This document shows, one piece after another, positions 34,545-44,180 of a DNA stretch of 64,000 bases (the first letter of the stretch is position 1; the number at the start of each line of letters is the position of its first letter). Both the position numbers and the translations under genes were made by a program. Source of the stretch: Sedimentitalea sp042687825. Its GTDB lineage: Bacteria > Pseudomonadota > Alphaproteobacteria > Rhodobacterales > Rhodobacteraceae. The notes beneath the pieces are model-generated. The model searched no databases. It was not told the origin of the DNA and saw only the letters and a list, made by a program, of their open reading frames with translations. The stretch lies in the NCBI RefSeq assembly GCF_042687825.1, contig NZ_JBHUQE010000007.1:93884-157883 (forward strand), read 5' to 3'.

Positions 34545-37500
34545 ATGACCCAATTCCAAGACCTACGCACTCGGATCGACACCCACAAGTTCGCCGACGA
34601 AGAAGCCGTCATCGCGCGCCTGATCGCAGAGTCAGAGTTGAGCGATGCGGATCGCGCCGCGATCTGCGCCTCTGGCGCGGACCTGGTGCGCAACATCCGT
34701 TCGGCCACCGCACCAGGCCTGATGGAGGTGTTCCTGGCCGAATACGGCCTGTCCACCGACGAGGGCATCGCCCTGATGTGCCTGGCCGAAGCGCTGCTGC
34801 GCGTGCCCGATGCCGACACGATCGACGCGCTGATCGAGGACAAGATCGCCCCGTCGAACTGGAGCCGCCACCTGGGCCATTCCTCCAGCCCGCTCGTCAA
34901 TGCCTCGACCTGGGCGCTGATGCTGACCGGCAAGGTGCTGGACGACGAGGGCGCCAGTCCGGTGCGGGCGCTGCGCAGTGCCGTCAAGCGACTGGGCGAA
35001 CCGGTGATCCGCACCGCCGTCGGCCGCGCCATGAAGGAAATGGGCCGCCAGTTCGTACTGGGCGAAACCATCACCGCGGCAATGAAACGCGCCGCCGGGA
35101 TGGAGGAGAAAGGCTATACCTACAGCTATGACATGCTGGGGGAAGCCGCGCGCACCGATGCCGATGCGCGCCGGTACCACCTGTCCTATTCCCGCGCCAT
35201 CAGCGCCATCGCCCAGGCCTGCACCTCGGACGACATCCGCGCCAATCCCGGCATCTCGGTCAAGCTGTCGGCGCTGCACCCGCGCTATGAAGTCGCTCAG
35301 GAGGCGCGCGTCATGGCCGATCTGGTGCCGCGCCTGCGCTCGCTGGCACTGCTGGCGAAATCCGCCGGCATGGGGCTGAACGTGGACGCCGAAGAGGCCA
35401 ACCGCCTGGCCCTGTCGCTGGAGGTGATCGACACCGTCATGTCCGAACCGGCCCTGGCGGGCTGGGATGGCTTTGGCGTCGTGGTGCAGGCCTATGGCCC
35501 GCGTGCCGGCGTGGTGATCGACACGCTGTACGAGATGGCCCAGCGCAACGACCGCCGGATCATGGTGCGGCTGGTCAAGGGCGCCTATTGGGATACCGAG
35601 GTGAAACGCGCCCAGGTCGACGGCATGGACGCCTTTCCGGTCTTTACCCGCAAACCGGCCACCGACATCTCCTATATCGCCAATGCCCGCAAGCTGCTGG
35701 GCATGACCGACCGGATCTATCCGCAATTCGCCACCCACAACGCGCACACGGTCGCCGCGATCCTGCACATGGCCAGCGATGCCAGCCTCTATGAGTTCCA
35801 GCGCCTGCATGGCATGGGCGAAACCCTGCACAGCATCGTCAAGACCCAGAACAACACCCGCTGCCGCATCTATGCGCCGGTCGGCGCGCATCGCGACCTG
35901 CTGGCCTATCTGGTGCGCCGCCTGCTGGAAAACGGCGCCAACAGTTCCTTTGTGAACCAGATCGTCGACGAGTCCGTGCCGCCGGAAACCGTCGCCGCCG
36001 ATCCGTTCGAGGCGGTCAAGGCCAAATCCGCGCCGCTGCCGCGGGGCACCGAGCTGTATGAGCCCGAGCGCCGCAATTCGCGCGGGTTCGACCTGACCCA
36101 TGCCCCGACTCTGGCCCGGATCGAGGCCGCCCGGGCGCCGTTCAAGACCCATGCCTGGGCCGCGGCGCCGCTGCTGGCCGGCCCGGTCGCACCCGAGGCC
36201 GAGCAGCCCGTGACCAACCCCGCCGATGGCAGCCGCACCGGCACCGTCGCGCCGGCCAGTTCCGCCGACATCGAAACCGCGCTGTCGAAGGCCGCCCCCT
36301 GGTCCGCCCCCGCCACCGAGCGCGCCGCTATCCTGAACAAGGCCGCCGATCTCTACGAGGAGAATTTCGGCGAGATCTTTGCACTGCTGACCCGCGAGGC
36401 TGGCAAATCGCAGCTGGACGGTGTCGCCGAACTGCGTGAGGCAGTGGATTTCCTGCGCTATTATGCGGCCAACATTCCCGATGCCGCTCCGGCGGGCGTG
36501 TTCACCTGCATTTCGCCCTGGAACTTTCCGCTGGCGATCTTCTCGGGTCAGGTTGCCGCGGCCCTGGCCACCGGCAACGCGGTGCTGGCAAAACCCGCCG
36601 AGCAGACGCCGCTGATCGCGCATCTGGCGGTCGGCCTGCTGCACAAGGCGGGCGTGCCGGCAACGGCTCTGCAACTGCTGCCCGGCAGCGGCATGATCGG
36701 TGCGGCCCTCACCTCGGATCCGCGGGTCAACGGCGTCGCCTTTACCGGTTCGACCGCCACGGCGATGAAAATCCGCGCCGCGATGGCCGACAACCTGGAC
36801 CCCGGCGCCCCGCTGATCGCAGAAACCGGCGGCCTGAACGCGATGATCGTGGACAGCACCGCGCTGCCGGAACAGGCGGTGCAGGCGATCGTCGAAAGCG
36901 CCTTTCAATCGGCGGGCCAGCGCTGTTCGGCGCTGCGCTGCCTCTATGTCCAGGAGGACGTGGCCGAAGACGTGCTGACCATGCTGATGGGCGCGATGGA
37001 TGCCCTGTCGCTGGGCGATCCCTGGCTGCTGTCCACCGATTCCGGTCCGGTCATCGACGAACAGGCCCGCGCCGGCATCATGGCGCATATCGACATCGCC
37101 CGCCGCGAAGGCCGGGTGCTCAAGGAACTGCGCGCGCCCGCCGGCGGCACCTTTGTCGCCCCGACACTGATCTCGGTCAGCGGCATCGGCGATCTGGAGC
37201 GCGAGATTTTCGGCCCCGTACTGCATGTCGCCCGGTTCAAGTCGTCGCAGCTGGATGAAGTCATCGACGACATCAACGCCACTGGCTATGGTCTGACCTT
37301 TGGGTTGCACACGCGTATCGACGACCGGGTCCAGCACGTGACCGAGGCGATCCATGCCGGCAACATCTATGTCAACCGCAACCAGATCGGCGCCATCGTC
37401 GGCACCCAGCCCTTTGGCGGCGAGGGCCTGTCGGGCACCGGCCCAAAGGCGGGCGGACCGAACTACATGCCGCGGTTCTGCGCGCCCGACCGGCAGCAGG

Positions 37501-37952
37501 CAAACGGCGGCTGGACCGGCAAGGCCTCGTCCCTGCCGGCACCGGTGGGGGTCACGAACGGTGCGACCGCCCGCACCCTGCCCGGCCCGACCGGCGAATC
37601 CAACCGTCTGTCGGTGCTGCCCCGGCCACCGCTGCTGTGCATGGGACCGGGCGCCAGCGCTGCCAACGCCCAAGCGCAGGCGGTACAGTCCCTGGGCGGA
37701 CAGGCGATCAGCGCCAACGGCCACATTGACCCAGACACGCTGACCGACATCGTCGGCATCTCGGGTGTGCTCTGGTGGGGCGATGCGACCACTGCGCGGC
37801 GGATCGAACAGGCGCTGGCGCGCCGTGACGGCCCGATCGTGCCGCTGATCCCGGGAAAACCCGATCTGGCGCGGGTGATGGGCGAACGCCATGTCTGCGT
37901 GGACACCACGGCGGCGGGCGGCAACGCGGCCCTGCTGGGCGGCATGGCCTGA
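34545..37952 (+). CDS. putA: Bifunctional proline dehydrogenase/glutamate semialdehyde dehydrogenase
   Basis: 1135 residues from the ATG at 34545 (GGAGG seven bases upstream). The enzyme oxidises proline to glutamate in two steps. The proline dehydrogenase barrel occupies about 150-480 (GISVKLSALHPRYE, MVRLVKGAYWDTEVK, FATHNAHTVA). The aldehyde dehydrogenase domain occupies about 540-1000 with Glu760 in AETGGLNAM and the catalytic Cys794 in GQRCSALRC. It lacks the N-terminal DNA-binding ribbon of enteric PutA, in agreement with separate control by the divergent Lrp regulator. Ends before a perfect terminator. Confidence 0.96.
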   Translation: MTQFQDLRTRIDTHKFADEEAVIARLIAESELSDADRAAICASGADLVRNIRSATAPGLMEVFLAEYGLSTDEGIALMCLAEALLRVPDADTIDALIEDKIAPSNWSRHLGHSSSPLVNASTWALMLTGKVLDDEGASPVRALRSAVKRLGEPVIRTAVGRAMKEMGRQFVLGETITAAMKRAAGMEEKGYTYSYDMLGEAARTDADARRYHLSYSRAISAIAQACTSDDIRANPGISVKLSALHPRYEVAQEARVMADLVPRLRSLALLAKSAGMGLNVDAEEANRLALSLEVIDTVMSEPALAGWDGFGVVVQAYGPRAGVVIDTLYEMAQRNDRRIMVRLVKGAYWDTEVKRAQVDGMDAFPVFTRKPATDISYIANARKLLGMTDRIYPQFATHNAHTVAAILHMASDASLYEFQRLHGMGETLHSIVKTQNNTRCRIYAPVGAHRDLLAYLVRRLLENGANSSFVNQIVDESVPPETVAADPFEAVKAKSAPLPRGTELYEPERRNSRGFDLTHAPTLARIEAARAPFKTHAWAAAPLLAGPVAPEAEQPVTNPADGSRTGTVAPASSADIETALSKAAPWSAPATERAAILNKAADLYEENFGEIFALLTREAGKSQLDGVAELREAVDFLRYYAANIPDAAPAGVFTCISPWNFPLAIFSGQVAAALATGNAVLAKPAEQTPLIAHLAVGLLHKAGVPATALQLLPGSGMIGAALTSDPRVNGVAFTGSTATAMKIRAAMADNLDPGAPLIAETGGLNAMIVDSTALPEQAVQAIVESAFQSAGQRCSALRCLYVQEDVAEDVLTMLMGAMDALSLGDPWLLSTDSGPVIDEQARAGIMAHIDIARREGRVLKELRAPAGGTFVAPTLISVSGIGDLEREIFGPVLHVARFKSSQLDEVIDDINATGYGLTFGLHTRIDDRVQHVTEAIHAGNIYVNRNQIGAIVGTQPFGGEGLSGTGPKAGGPNYMPRFCAPDRQQANGGWTGKASSLPAPVGVTNGATARTLPGPTGESNRLSVLPRPPLLCMGPGASAANAQAQAVQSLGGQAISANGHIDPDTLTDIVGISGVLWWGDATTARRIEQALARRDGPIVPLIPGKPDLARVMGERHVCVDTTAAGGNAALLGGMA

Positions 37953-37959
37953 AAACCGC

Positions 37960-37994
37960 AAACCCGCCGATCATATCCTGTGATCGGCGGGTTT
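37960..37994 (+). terminator. Terminator of putA
   Basis: AAACCCGCCGATCA (37960-37973) and TGATCGGCGGGTTT (37981-37994) form a perfect 14-base stem with a seven-base loop. The stem ends in TTT on plus and on minus, so it can act in both directions. Confidence 0.9.
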
Positions 37995-38282
37995 GAACCC
38001 AAAGCGGACCAGGCAGAAATTCGGCCAATACGTACAAAGCAAGCGCGGTGTCGAGCGGGCTTTTCAACCCGACCTAATTGAGAACCAACCCTGCCCCGCG
38101 CGGCAAGGAAATCGGTAATCTCTGAAACCTTTGGCTTGGGGTCTTCGGCCATGTTCAGGATCGGCACATACGCCTGGCGCGGAGTACTGTCATTGCTCAG
38201 TTCGCCACGCCCGCGGACTTGCTCCTCGACGAGCTGAAGATCAGGCTGTGCTTGCCTGCGGACAGATATCGCCCGCAGCTGC
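37995..38282. other. Unexplained region with possible gene remnant
   Basis: 288 bases between the putA terminator and the DUF2189 gene without a credible intact gene. On the minus strand two frames read as protein-like pieces: one contains ILNMAEDPKPKVSEITDFLA (about 38160-38100), the other LDTALALYVLAEFLPGPLW (about 38060-38005). They could be parts of one decayed gene, but no family was recognised and neither has a ribosome site. Confidence 0.25.
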
Positions 38283-39146
38283 TCAAGATGACGGCTGGAC
38301 GGCGTCGCCCTCCGCCGGTTGCACGGCCCGCCGATAGAGATGCCATGTGGTGTGGCCAAGGATCGGCAAGGTGAAGATCAGGCCCAGAAACGCCGGAACC
38401 AGCGACAACAGCATGGTGACCGAGATGATCGCCGCCCATGTGAGCATGACCACAGGGTTTTCCGAAACGACGCGAACGGACGTCAACATGGCCGTCACGA
38501 AATCGGTGTCCCGGTCAAGCAGCATCGGCATCGCGACCACGGTCACTGTGAACAGGACAGCCGACAGAAATGCGCCAGCGCCGGTGCCGATGGCAAGAAA
38601 GGTCCACCCCTCAGGCGTGAAGAACACGATGTTCATGAACCCCTCGAAATCCGAGAAGGACGCATCCTGCAGGATGATCGCCAGCCAAAGCCGAACCTGG
38701 TAACTCCACACCCAGAAAATGAACAGGGTGACGAAGGCCATCCAGCCCATTTCGCGCTTGCGTTGATTGGCCATGACGGTCAGGATTTCAGACCAGCCGA
38801 AACTCTCTCCCTTCTGCAACCGGCGGGACATTTCATACAGCCCGGCGGCGGCGAAAGGCGCGACCAGCGGAAAGCCCACAACGGCGGGAATGATCATCCA
38901 GATCTTGCCGAGCCAGACCAGACACCAAACAAACAGAATGCCGAATACCGCATAGAACAGGCCGAAGAAGCCGCTCATGAAGGGGCGCGCCAGAAAGTCG
39001 GAAAACCCGGCCTTCAACGACGCGGTGATATCCTCGGTGGTCACCTTGTTGACCTTGGGCCTGGCCATTTGCTGCGGCGTCGGATTGTCCGGTGGTATGG
39101 AACCTGAATTCTTGCCTGAATTCTTGCCTGAATTCTTGGATGTCAT
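38283..39146 (-). CDS. DUF2189 membrane protein
   Basis: 287 residues from the ATG at 39146 with GGAGG upstream. A hydrophilic N-terminus with three KNSG repeats, then about six helices. Family-typical segments are DFLARPFMSGFFGLFYAVFG, FPLVAPFAAAGLYEMSRRL and GHTTWHLYRRAV near the end. DUF2189 proteins are inner-membrane proteins of unknown function, common in Rhodobacterales, sometimes annotated as cytochrome c oxidase-subunit-like. No partner is apparent; the rhomboid gene is divergent. Confidence 0.85.
   Translation of the reverse strand: MTSKNSGKNSGKNSGSIPPDNPTPQQMARPKVNKVTTEDITASLKAGFSDFLARPFMSGFFGLFYAVFGILFVWCLVWLGKIWMIIPAVVGFPLVAPFAAAGLYEMSRRLQKGESFGWSEILTVMANQRKREMGWMAFVTLFIFWVWSYQVRLWLAIILQDASFSDFEGFMNIVFFTPEGWTFLAIGTGAGAFLSAVLFTVTVVAMPMLLDRDTDFVTAMLTSVRVVSENPVVMLTWAAIISVTMLLSLVPAFLGLIFTLPILGHTTWHLYRRAVQPAEGDAVQPSS
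39103..39138 (-). repeat. Three exact 12-base tandem repeats inside the DUF2189 gene
   Basis: CCTGAATTCTTG occurs three times in a row (39103-39114, 39115-39126, 39127-39138). On the minus strand each unit encodes K-N-S-G in the N-terminal tail. As the unit is a multiple of three, copy changes would keep the frame. Confidence 0.95.
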
Positions 39147-39370
39147 GACACACTCCTCCCAAACCAAGGACCCGGGCCGGTCCGTTTGCCAACAGACCCA
39201 GCGGTGCAACAAACATCCCTCCTCCTTAGCCAAGTCTGCATCAGGTGAGGCACAAGGACAAGGGGGCGTATGGCAGCACTTTCCCGCGAAAGCGGTGATC
39301 GCCAAGAGTGCCCTGACCCGGCGAAGCCTGCCCCCTTGACCCCGCCCGGCTTTCGGCCCAGCGTCGCGCC

Positions 39371-40114
39371 ATGTTTCCGATCCGCGATCATAACCCTTCG
39401 GGGCGCACGCCCTATGTCGTCTATGGCCTGATGGCCGCCAACATCCTGATCTTTCTGGGATATGCGGGCATCCTGAATGATGACCGCGCGCTCATGACCC
39501 TGTTTTACCAGTGGGCCATGATCCCGGCCCGGATCAGCAGCGGAGACGGTTATCCGACGCTGATCAGTTCGATGTTCCTGCATGGCGGCTGGACGCATCT
39601 GGCAGGCAACATGCTGTTCCTCTGGGTCTTTGGCGACAACCTCGAAGACGAGATGGGGCATGTTCCCTTTCTGGGCTTTTACCTGGCCAGCGGTATCGGG
39701 GCCGGGCTGATGCATGTTCTGGCCGCCCCGGGCTCGGTCGTGCCCACGGTCGGGGCCTCGGGGGCAATTGCCGGCGTGATGGGGGGGTATCTGCTGCTCT
39801 ATCCGCGCGCCAAGGTCGATGTGATTCTGATCCTGATCGTGTTCTTTCGGATCTTTCCGATCCCGGCCTGGATCGTGCTGGCGGTCTGGTTCGTCCTGCA
39901 GTTCATCGGCGGGCTGGGTGCCGATCCCGATACCGGCGGCGTCGCCTATTGGGCCCATGCCGGCGGCTTTGTGATCGGGCTGGTGCTGACGATACCCTTG
40001 TGGCTGCGGCGCGGCGGACAGCGGTTCTGGCAAAGCACCCACGGCCACCCGCCGCATCCCGAGGCACAATATCGGATCAGTCCCAGCCGCATCCCCCGAA
40101 TCCGGCGCAAGTGA
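39371..40114 (+). CDS. Rhomboid-family intramembrane serine protease
   Basis: 247 residues with six or seven helices. The Ser/His dyad is visible: GASGAIAG with Ser130 and YWAHAGGF with His196. The family motif HGGWTHLAGNMLFLWVFGDNLED (in part) near 71-93 includes His76 and Asn80. Rhomboids cleave membrane proteins within the bilayer; the substrate is unknown. Stand-alone gene, convergent with the inositol monophosphatase gene. Confidence 0.93.
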   Translation: MFPIRDHNPSGRTPYVVYGLMAANILIFLGYAGILNDDRALMTLFYQWAMIPARISSGDGYPTLISSMFLHGGWTHLAGNMLFLWVFGDNLEDEMGHVPFLGFYLASGIGAGLMHVLAAPGSVVPTVGASGAIAGVMGGYLLLYPRAKVDVILILIVFFRIFPIPAWIVLAVWFVLQFIGGLGADPDTGGVAYWAHAGGFVIGLVLTIPLWLRRGGQRFWQSTHGHPPHPEAQYRISPSRIPRIRRK

Positions 40115-40141
40115 TCCGGACAGCGCCGGCGCGGGGCCGGA

Positions 40142-40927
40142 TCAGCCCCGGATCACCTTGGCGAAGGGGTCGAACATCGCCTCGTTGGCGCAGATCACCT
40201 CGCCATCGGACAGGATGTCGCCCCTTGGGTCCAGCGGCTGGATCAACCCGCCCGCCTCGCGCACGATGACAACGCCGGCAGCCAGATCCCAAGCATGCAG
40301 ACGGCGTTCCCAAAAGCCGTCATAGCGCCCGGCGGCGACATAGGCCATGTCCAGCGCCGCCGAGCCCCAGCGCCGCACCCCGGCACAGGCGGGCAACAGT
40401 CGCGCCAGATCCTGCAGGGTTGCGGGCAGATCGGCGCGCCCGCCAAAGGGCAGACCGGTGGCAAAGATGCATTCGATCATCCGGTGGCGCCCGGACACCC
40501 GCAACCGGGTGTCGTTCATCCAGGCTCCGGCGCCCTTTTCAGCAAAGAACATCTCGTCCTTGGCGGCGTCGAACACCACGCCCGCGACCACCTCGCCCTT
40601 GTGTTCCAAGGCGATGGACACCGCCCAATGGGGCAGCCCGTGCAGAAAATTCGTCGTGCCGTCCAGCGGATCGACGATCCAGCGACGGGTCGGATCCTTG
40701 CCGTCGATCGCGCCGCCCTCTTCGGCCAGCCAGCCATAGGTCGGGCGCGCGCCCAGCAATTCGTCCTTGATGATCTTTTCCGCCGCCAGATCGGCCTTGG
40801 ACACAAAGTCTCCGGCCCCCTTCATTGACACCTGCAGGTTCTCGACCTCCCGGAAATCCTTGACCAGCGAACGGCCCGCCTTGCGGGCGGCCTTGATCAT
40901 CACATTCAGATTTGCGCTGCCTACCAT
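40142..40927 (-). CDS. suhB: Inositol monophosphatase family protein
   Basis: 261 residues. Metal-binding motifs are AEEGG with Glu69/Glu70, DPLDGTTNF from Asp86, and the later WDLAAGVVIVREAGG. The family dephosphorylates myo-inositol 1-phosphate or related sugar phosphates; SuhB of enterobacteria also assists rRNA antitermination. Assignment to suhB is by similarity in length and motif layout only. Monocistronic and convergent with the rhomboid gene. Confidence 0.9.
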   Translation of the reverse strand: MVGSANLNVMIKAARKAGRSLVKDFREVENLQVSMKGAGDFVSKADLAAEKIIKDELLGARPTYGWLAEEGGAIDGKDPTRRWIVDPLDGTTNFLHGLPHWAVSIALEHKGEVVAGVVFDAAKDEMFFAEKGAGAWMNDTRLRVSGRHRMIECIFATGLPFGGRADLPATLQDLARLLPACAGVRRWGSAALDMAYVAAGRYDGFWERRLHAWDLAAGVVIVREAGGLIQPLDPRGDILSDGEVICANEAMFDPFAKVIRG

Positions 40928-41011
40928 GTCACGGGCTCCTGTCGGGTCAGGCCGCGCGTATACGCCCCGGCGCTGTCCTTGCCAAGGCCCAGCCGGTCAG
41001 GCGCCGGTGTT

Positions 41012-41917
41012 TCACTGGGCCTGCAGCTTGCGCGCCTCGCTGCGCGCCAGTTTGATCAGGTCCTGCATGAACGGCTTGTCGCGGTCCTCGGTCCGGATCG
41101 CGGCATAAAGGCGTCGGGTGATGCCCTGTTTGGTCAGCGGACGGGTGACGTAGTCGGATGAATATTTCACCTCGCGCACCACCCAGTCGGGCAATACCGC
41201 CACGCCGCGATTGGACGCCACCAGCAGCAGGATCACCGCGGTGAGCTCGACCTGCCGGATCGCTGCCGGTTCGACCTTGGCCGGGATCAGCAACTGGCTG
41301 AACACATCCAGGCGCGTGCGTTCTACCGGATAGGTGATCAGCGTCTGACCGCGAAAATCCGCTGCCTCGACAAAGGTTTTTTCGGCCAGAGGATGCAGGG
41401 CCGAAGCCACGAAAACCGGAGCATAGTCAAACAGTTCTATGAATTCCACGCCGGGCAGTTTCTCGGGATCCGAGGACACGACCAGATCGACCTCTTCCTT
41501 TTGCAGGGCCGGCAGCGCGTCAAAGGCCAAACCGGGGCGGATATCGACATCGACGTCGTGCCAGGTCTTGCGAAAGGCTTCGAGGACCGGAAACAGCCAT
41601 TCGAAACAGGCATGGCATTCGATGGCGATATGCATCCGCCCGGTCTTGCCGTCGCGCAGGTTCGAAAATTCGGCCAGCGTCGCCTCGACCTGCGGCAGCA
41701 CCTGTTCGGCCAGACGCAGCAGGCGGAACCCGGCCGCCGACAGGGTCATCGGCTTGGATCGACGCACGAACAGTTCCACGCCGGCCTGATCCTCCAGCCC
41801 CTTAATCTGGTGGCTCAGCGCGCTCTGGGTGATGTTCAACTGGTCTGCGGCCCGCGCCAGCCCGCCACATTCGTGGATCGCCTTGATCGTGCGCAAGTGC
41901 CGAAATTCGATATGCAA
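41012..41917 (-). CDS. metR: LysR-family regulator, MetR type
   Basis: 301 residues. N-terminal helix-turn-helix (HLRTIKAIHECGGLARAADQ, then NITQSALSHQIKGLED), followed by a LysR substrate domain; ECHACFEWLFPVLEAFR near 99-115 is characteristic of MetR, which uses homocysteine as co-inducer. It is divergent from metF, its usual target. The 91-base shared region has symmetric elements that could be its operator. Confidence 0.9.
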   Translation of the reverse strand: MHIEFRHLRTIKAIHECGGLARAADQLNITQSALSHQIKGLEDQAGVELFVRRSKPMTLSAAGFRLLRLAEQVLPQVEATLAEFSNLRDGKTGRMHIAIECHACFEWLFPVLEAFRKTWHDVDVDIRPGLAFDALPALQKEEVDLVVSSDPEKLPGVEFIELFDYAPVFVASALHPLAEKTFVEAADFRGQTLITYPVERTRLDVFSQLLIPAKVEPAAIRQVELTAVILLLVASNRGVAVLPDWVVREVKYSSDYVTRPLTKQGITRRLYAAIRTEDRDKPFMQDLIKLARSEARKLQAQ

Positions 41918-41942
41918 CCTATGGCCTCACTCATGTTGTTCT

Positions 41943-41964
41943 TGAGAATTATGAAATTGTCTCA
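41943..41964. promoter_or_regulatory. Candidate MetR operator
   Basis: TGAGA (41943-41947) and TCTCA (41960-41964) are inverted with 12 bases between, in the metR-metF intergenic region. The canonical MetR site is TGAA-N5-TTCA, so the match is imperfect. Confidence 0.35.
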
Positions 41965-42008
41965 CAGCGCACAGCGTGCAACAAGAGGTGAAATCAAAGG
42001 ATACCGCC

Positions 42009-42875
42009 ATGACCGTACCGTCCGTTTCGTTCGAATTCTTCCCGCCGCAGAACCTTGAGGGATCGTTCCGCCTGTGGGACACGGTGCAGACGCTGGCACC
42101 GCTGGACCCGCGTTTCGTGTCGGTCACCTACGGCGCGGGCGGCACCACACGCGACCTGACCCGCGAGGCGGTGGCGACGCTGCACAAATCCTCGGGGCTG
42201 AAAGTGGCGGCGCACCTGACCTGCGTCAACGCCACCAAGTCCGAGACCCTGGCGATTGCCGACGGTTTTGCCGAGTCGGGCGTCACCGACATCGTGGCGC
42301 TGCGCGGCGATCCGCCCAAGGGCAGCGGCGCGTTTCAGGCGCATCCCGAGGGCTTCGCCAATTCGATCGAACTGATCGCCGCGCTGGCCGACAGCGGCCG
42401 GTTCGACATCCGCGTCGGCGCCTATCCGGACAAGCACCCCGAAGCCGCCGACATGCAGGCGGATATCGACTGGCTCAAGGCCAAGATCGACGCCGGCGCG
42501 ACCGAGGCGCTGACCCAGTTCTTTTTCGAGGCCGAGACCTTTCTGCGCTTTCGCGATGCCTGCGCTGCCGCTGGCATCGATGCGCCGATCACGCCCGGCA
42601 TCCTGCCGATCGAGAACTGGAAAGGTACACGCAACTTTGCCAAACGCTGCGGCGCGACGGTTCCGGCCTGGCTGGAGGATGCGTTCGAAAAGGCGCTGCG
42701 CGACGGGCGCGAGGATTTGCTGGCGACGGCGCTGTGCACCGAATTGTGCAGCGATCTGATTGACGAGGGGGTCGAGCAGCTGCATTTTTACACGCTGAAC
42801 CGCCCGGAACTGACCCGCGACGTGTGCCACGCCCTGGGCGTCACGCCCAAGGTCCAGCTGCAGAACGTCGCCTGA
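42009..42875 (+). CDS. metF: Methylenetetrahydrofolate reductase
   Basis: 288 residues from the ATG at 42009 (AAAGGA eight bases upstream). The (beta/alpha)8 FAD enzyme reduces 5,10-methylene-THF to 5-methyl-THF for methionine synthesis. Motifs: SFEFFPPQ near 6-13, VTYGAGGTTRD near 38-48, HLTCVNATKSE, ALRGDPPKGSG near 97-107 and TQFFFEAETFLRF. Divergent from metR. An open extension to 41976 is not conserved. Confidence 0.95.
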   Translation: MTVPSVSFEFFPPQNLEGSFRLWDTVQTLAPLDPRFVSVTYGAGGTTRDLTREAVATLHKSSGLKVAAHLTCVNATKSETLAIADGFAESGVTDIVALRGDPPKGSGAFQAHPEGFANSIELIAALADSGRFDIRVGAYPDKHPEAADMQADIDWLKAKIDAGATEALTQFFFEAETFLRFRDACAAAGIDAPITPGILPIENWKGTRNFAKRCGATVPAWLEDAFEKALRDGREDLLATALCTELCSDLIDEGVEQLHFYTLNRPELTRDVCHALGVTPKVQLQNVA

Positions 42876-42981
42876 TCGACCTATCCCGGGCGGCCCGCGC
42901 CTTGCGGTCAAAACCGTCCTTTTTCTGAAATCCGTGGGCTGGCCCGATCCGCAGGCCAGCCGACCCGAAACCGCATCCCGG

Positions 42982-44073
42982 TCAGCCGGGATGCCCGCCC
43001 GCGCCCTTTGAGCGAAACGGGGTCAGGGCCATGCCGCCTTGCGGCACCACCCCGGGACGCACGGTTTCGTGGATGCGCTCGGACCGGTCGCTGCCGATCA
43101 CACGCCCGCGGCGCAGCAGGAATATCTTGCCCCAGCCGCTCCAGGTGCCGACCGAGGGGGCGTTGGGATCGGTGAAAAACCGGGCGCGCCAGGTCTTGGG
43201 CAGAGCCAGACCGCAGGATTCGGCCTGTTCCAGCATCCAGACCAGCGAGATATTGGCCAGCGGACGCGCGGCTTCGACACCGCCCAACTGACCGCCGATA
43301 TCGCCATGGGTGCCGCGGAACCAGACCTGTTCGATACGGCCCGGAAAGTCCGGCGGACAGGTCCATAATTCCGGCTCATAGACCTGGCGGGTCTCGTCCA
43401 GAGCCAGCGCATGAAATCCGTTGCGGATGCTGGGGCCCAGCTGGTGGTTGTGAAAGGCATGCTGCGCCTCGGCGCGCCGCCACAACAGCGGCAGACGCAG
43501 GCCCAGCGCCTTGACCGTGTCCCAGACCCCGACCATCTCGATCGGAACCTCGACATGGCAAAAGGCCTGGCGAAAGGCCGCCGCATGCGGACCATAGGGA
43601 TGATTCTCGTAGTGGCGATAGGCGGTTCGGATGTTGCGCACCGTGGCGTGTTCGGGCTTGAGCAGACCCACCATGTCGATCACGCCGGCCAGCGAGCGCA
43701 CCGCAAAGGCGCCGCGCGAATAGCCGAACAGGAACACCCGGTCGCCCGGGCGATAGCGCGAGGCCAGATAGCCATAGGTGCGGCGAATCTGCCGGTTGAT
43801 GCCGCGTCCCATCAGCACGTCGATCGTGCCGCGCCAGTTGGTCCACTGCACGCCGGCCTCGTAATAGACCGACACCCCTGCGCCCATTTCCCGGCACAGG
43901 CGGTAGGTCACGCCGGCATGGGTCTCGAACCCCGGCTCCAGCGATGACAACGTGCCGTCCAGAATGATCACATGGGTCAGCGGTCCGCGCGGCTTGACCT
44001 CGGCGGAATGCTCGGACCGAAGGGGTCGGCCAAGCCATCCGAAGACCTTGTTTGTCAGCCGCGTCAGGTTCAT
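42982..44073 (-). CDS. DUF2235 alpha/beta-hydrolase-like protein
   Basis: 363 residues. The DUF2235 domain covers most of the chain: an early VIILDGTLSSLEPG strand-loop, the nucleophile elbow GYSRGAFAVRSLAGVID near 118-134, VWDTVKALG near 183-191, and WFRGTHGDIGG near 249-259 with the likely catalytic His/Asp. Some members are phospholipase-type toxins of type VI secretion systems, others are housekeeping; no secretion genes are nearby. No signal peptide. Function not assigned. Confidence 0.85.
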   Translation of the reverse strand: MNLTRLTNKVFGWLGRPLRSEHSAEVKPRGPLTHVIILDGTLSSLEPGFETHAGVTYRLCREMGAGVSVYYEAGVQWTNWRGTIDVLMGRGINRQIRRTYGYLASRYRPGDRVFLFGYSRGAFAVRSLAGVIDMVGLLKPEHATVRNIRTAYRHYENHPYGPHAAAFRQAFCHVEVPIEMVGVWDTVKALGLRLPLLWRRAEAQHAFHNHQLGPSIRNGFHALALDETRQVYEPELWTCPPDFPGRIEQVWFRGTHGDIGGQLGGVEAARPLANISLVWMLEQAESCGLALPKTWRARFFTDPNAPSVGTWSGWGKIFLLRRGRVIGSDRSERIHETVRPGVVPQGGMALTPFRSKGAGGHPG

Positions 44074-44180
44074 GTGTCTACAAACCCCTTACCATCGACC
44101 GGCACCCCGAAACGGCGCACGGCCTGCCTGTATTGGACCGGATCGATCCCCGATCCCGAGCATATCCGGTGCCGCCCTCA

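Noticed and set aside
34632..37961. 1109-codon open frame antisense to putA
   Set aside because: Same cause; putA carries both enzyme domains and the antisense translation has no domain-like pattern.
40113..40143. GATCCGG/CCGGATC hairpin between rhomboid and monophosphatase genes
   Set aside because: Long 17-base loop and no T-run; not convincing as a terminator.
41918..42008. Possible SAM riboswitch before metF
   Set aside because: The 91-base gap is short and lacks the conserved SAM-II pseudoknot sequences; MetR control is the simpler reading.
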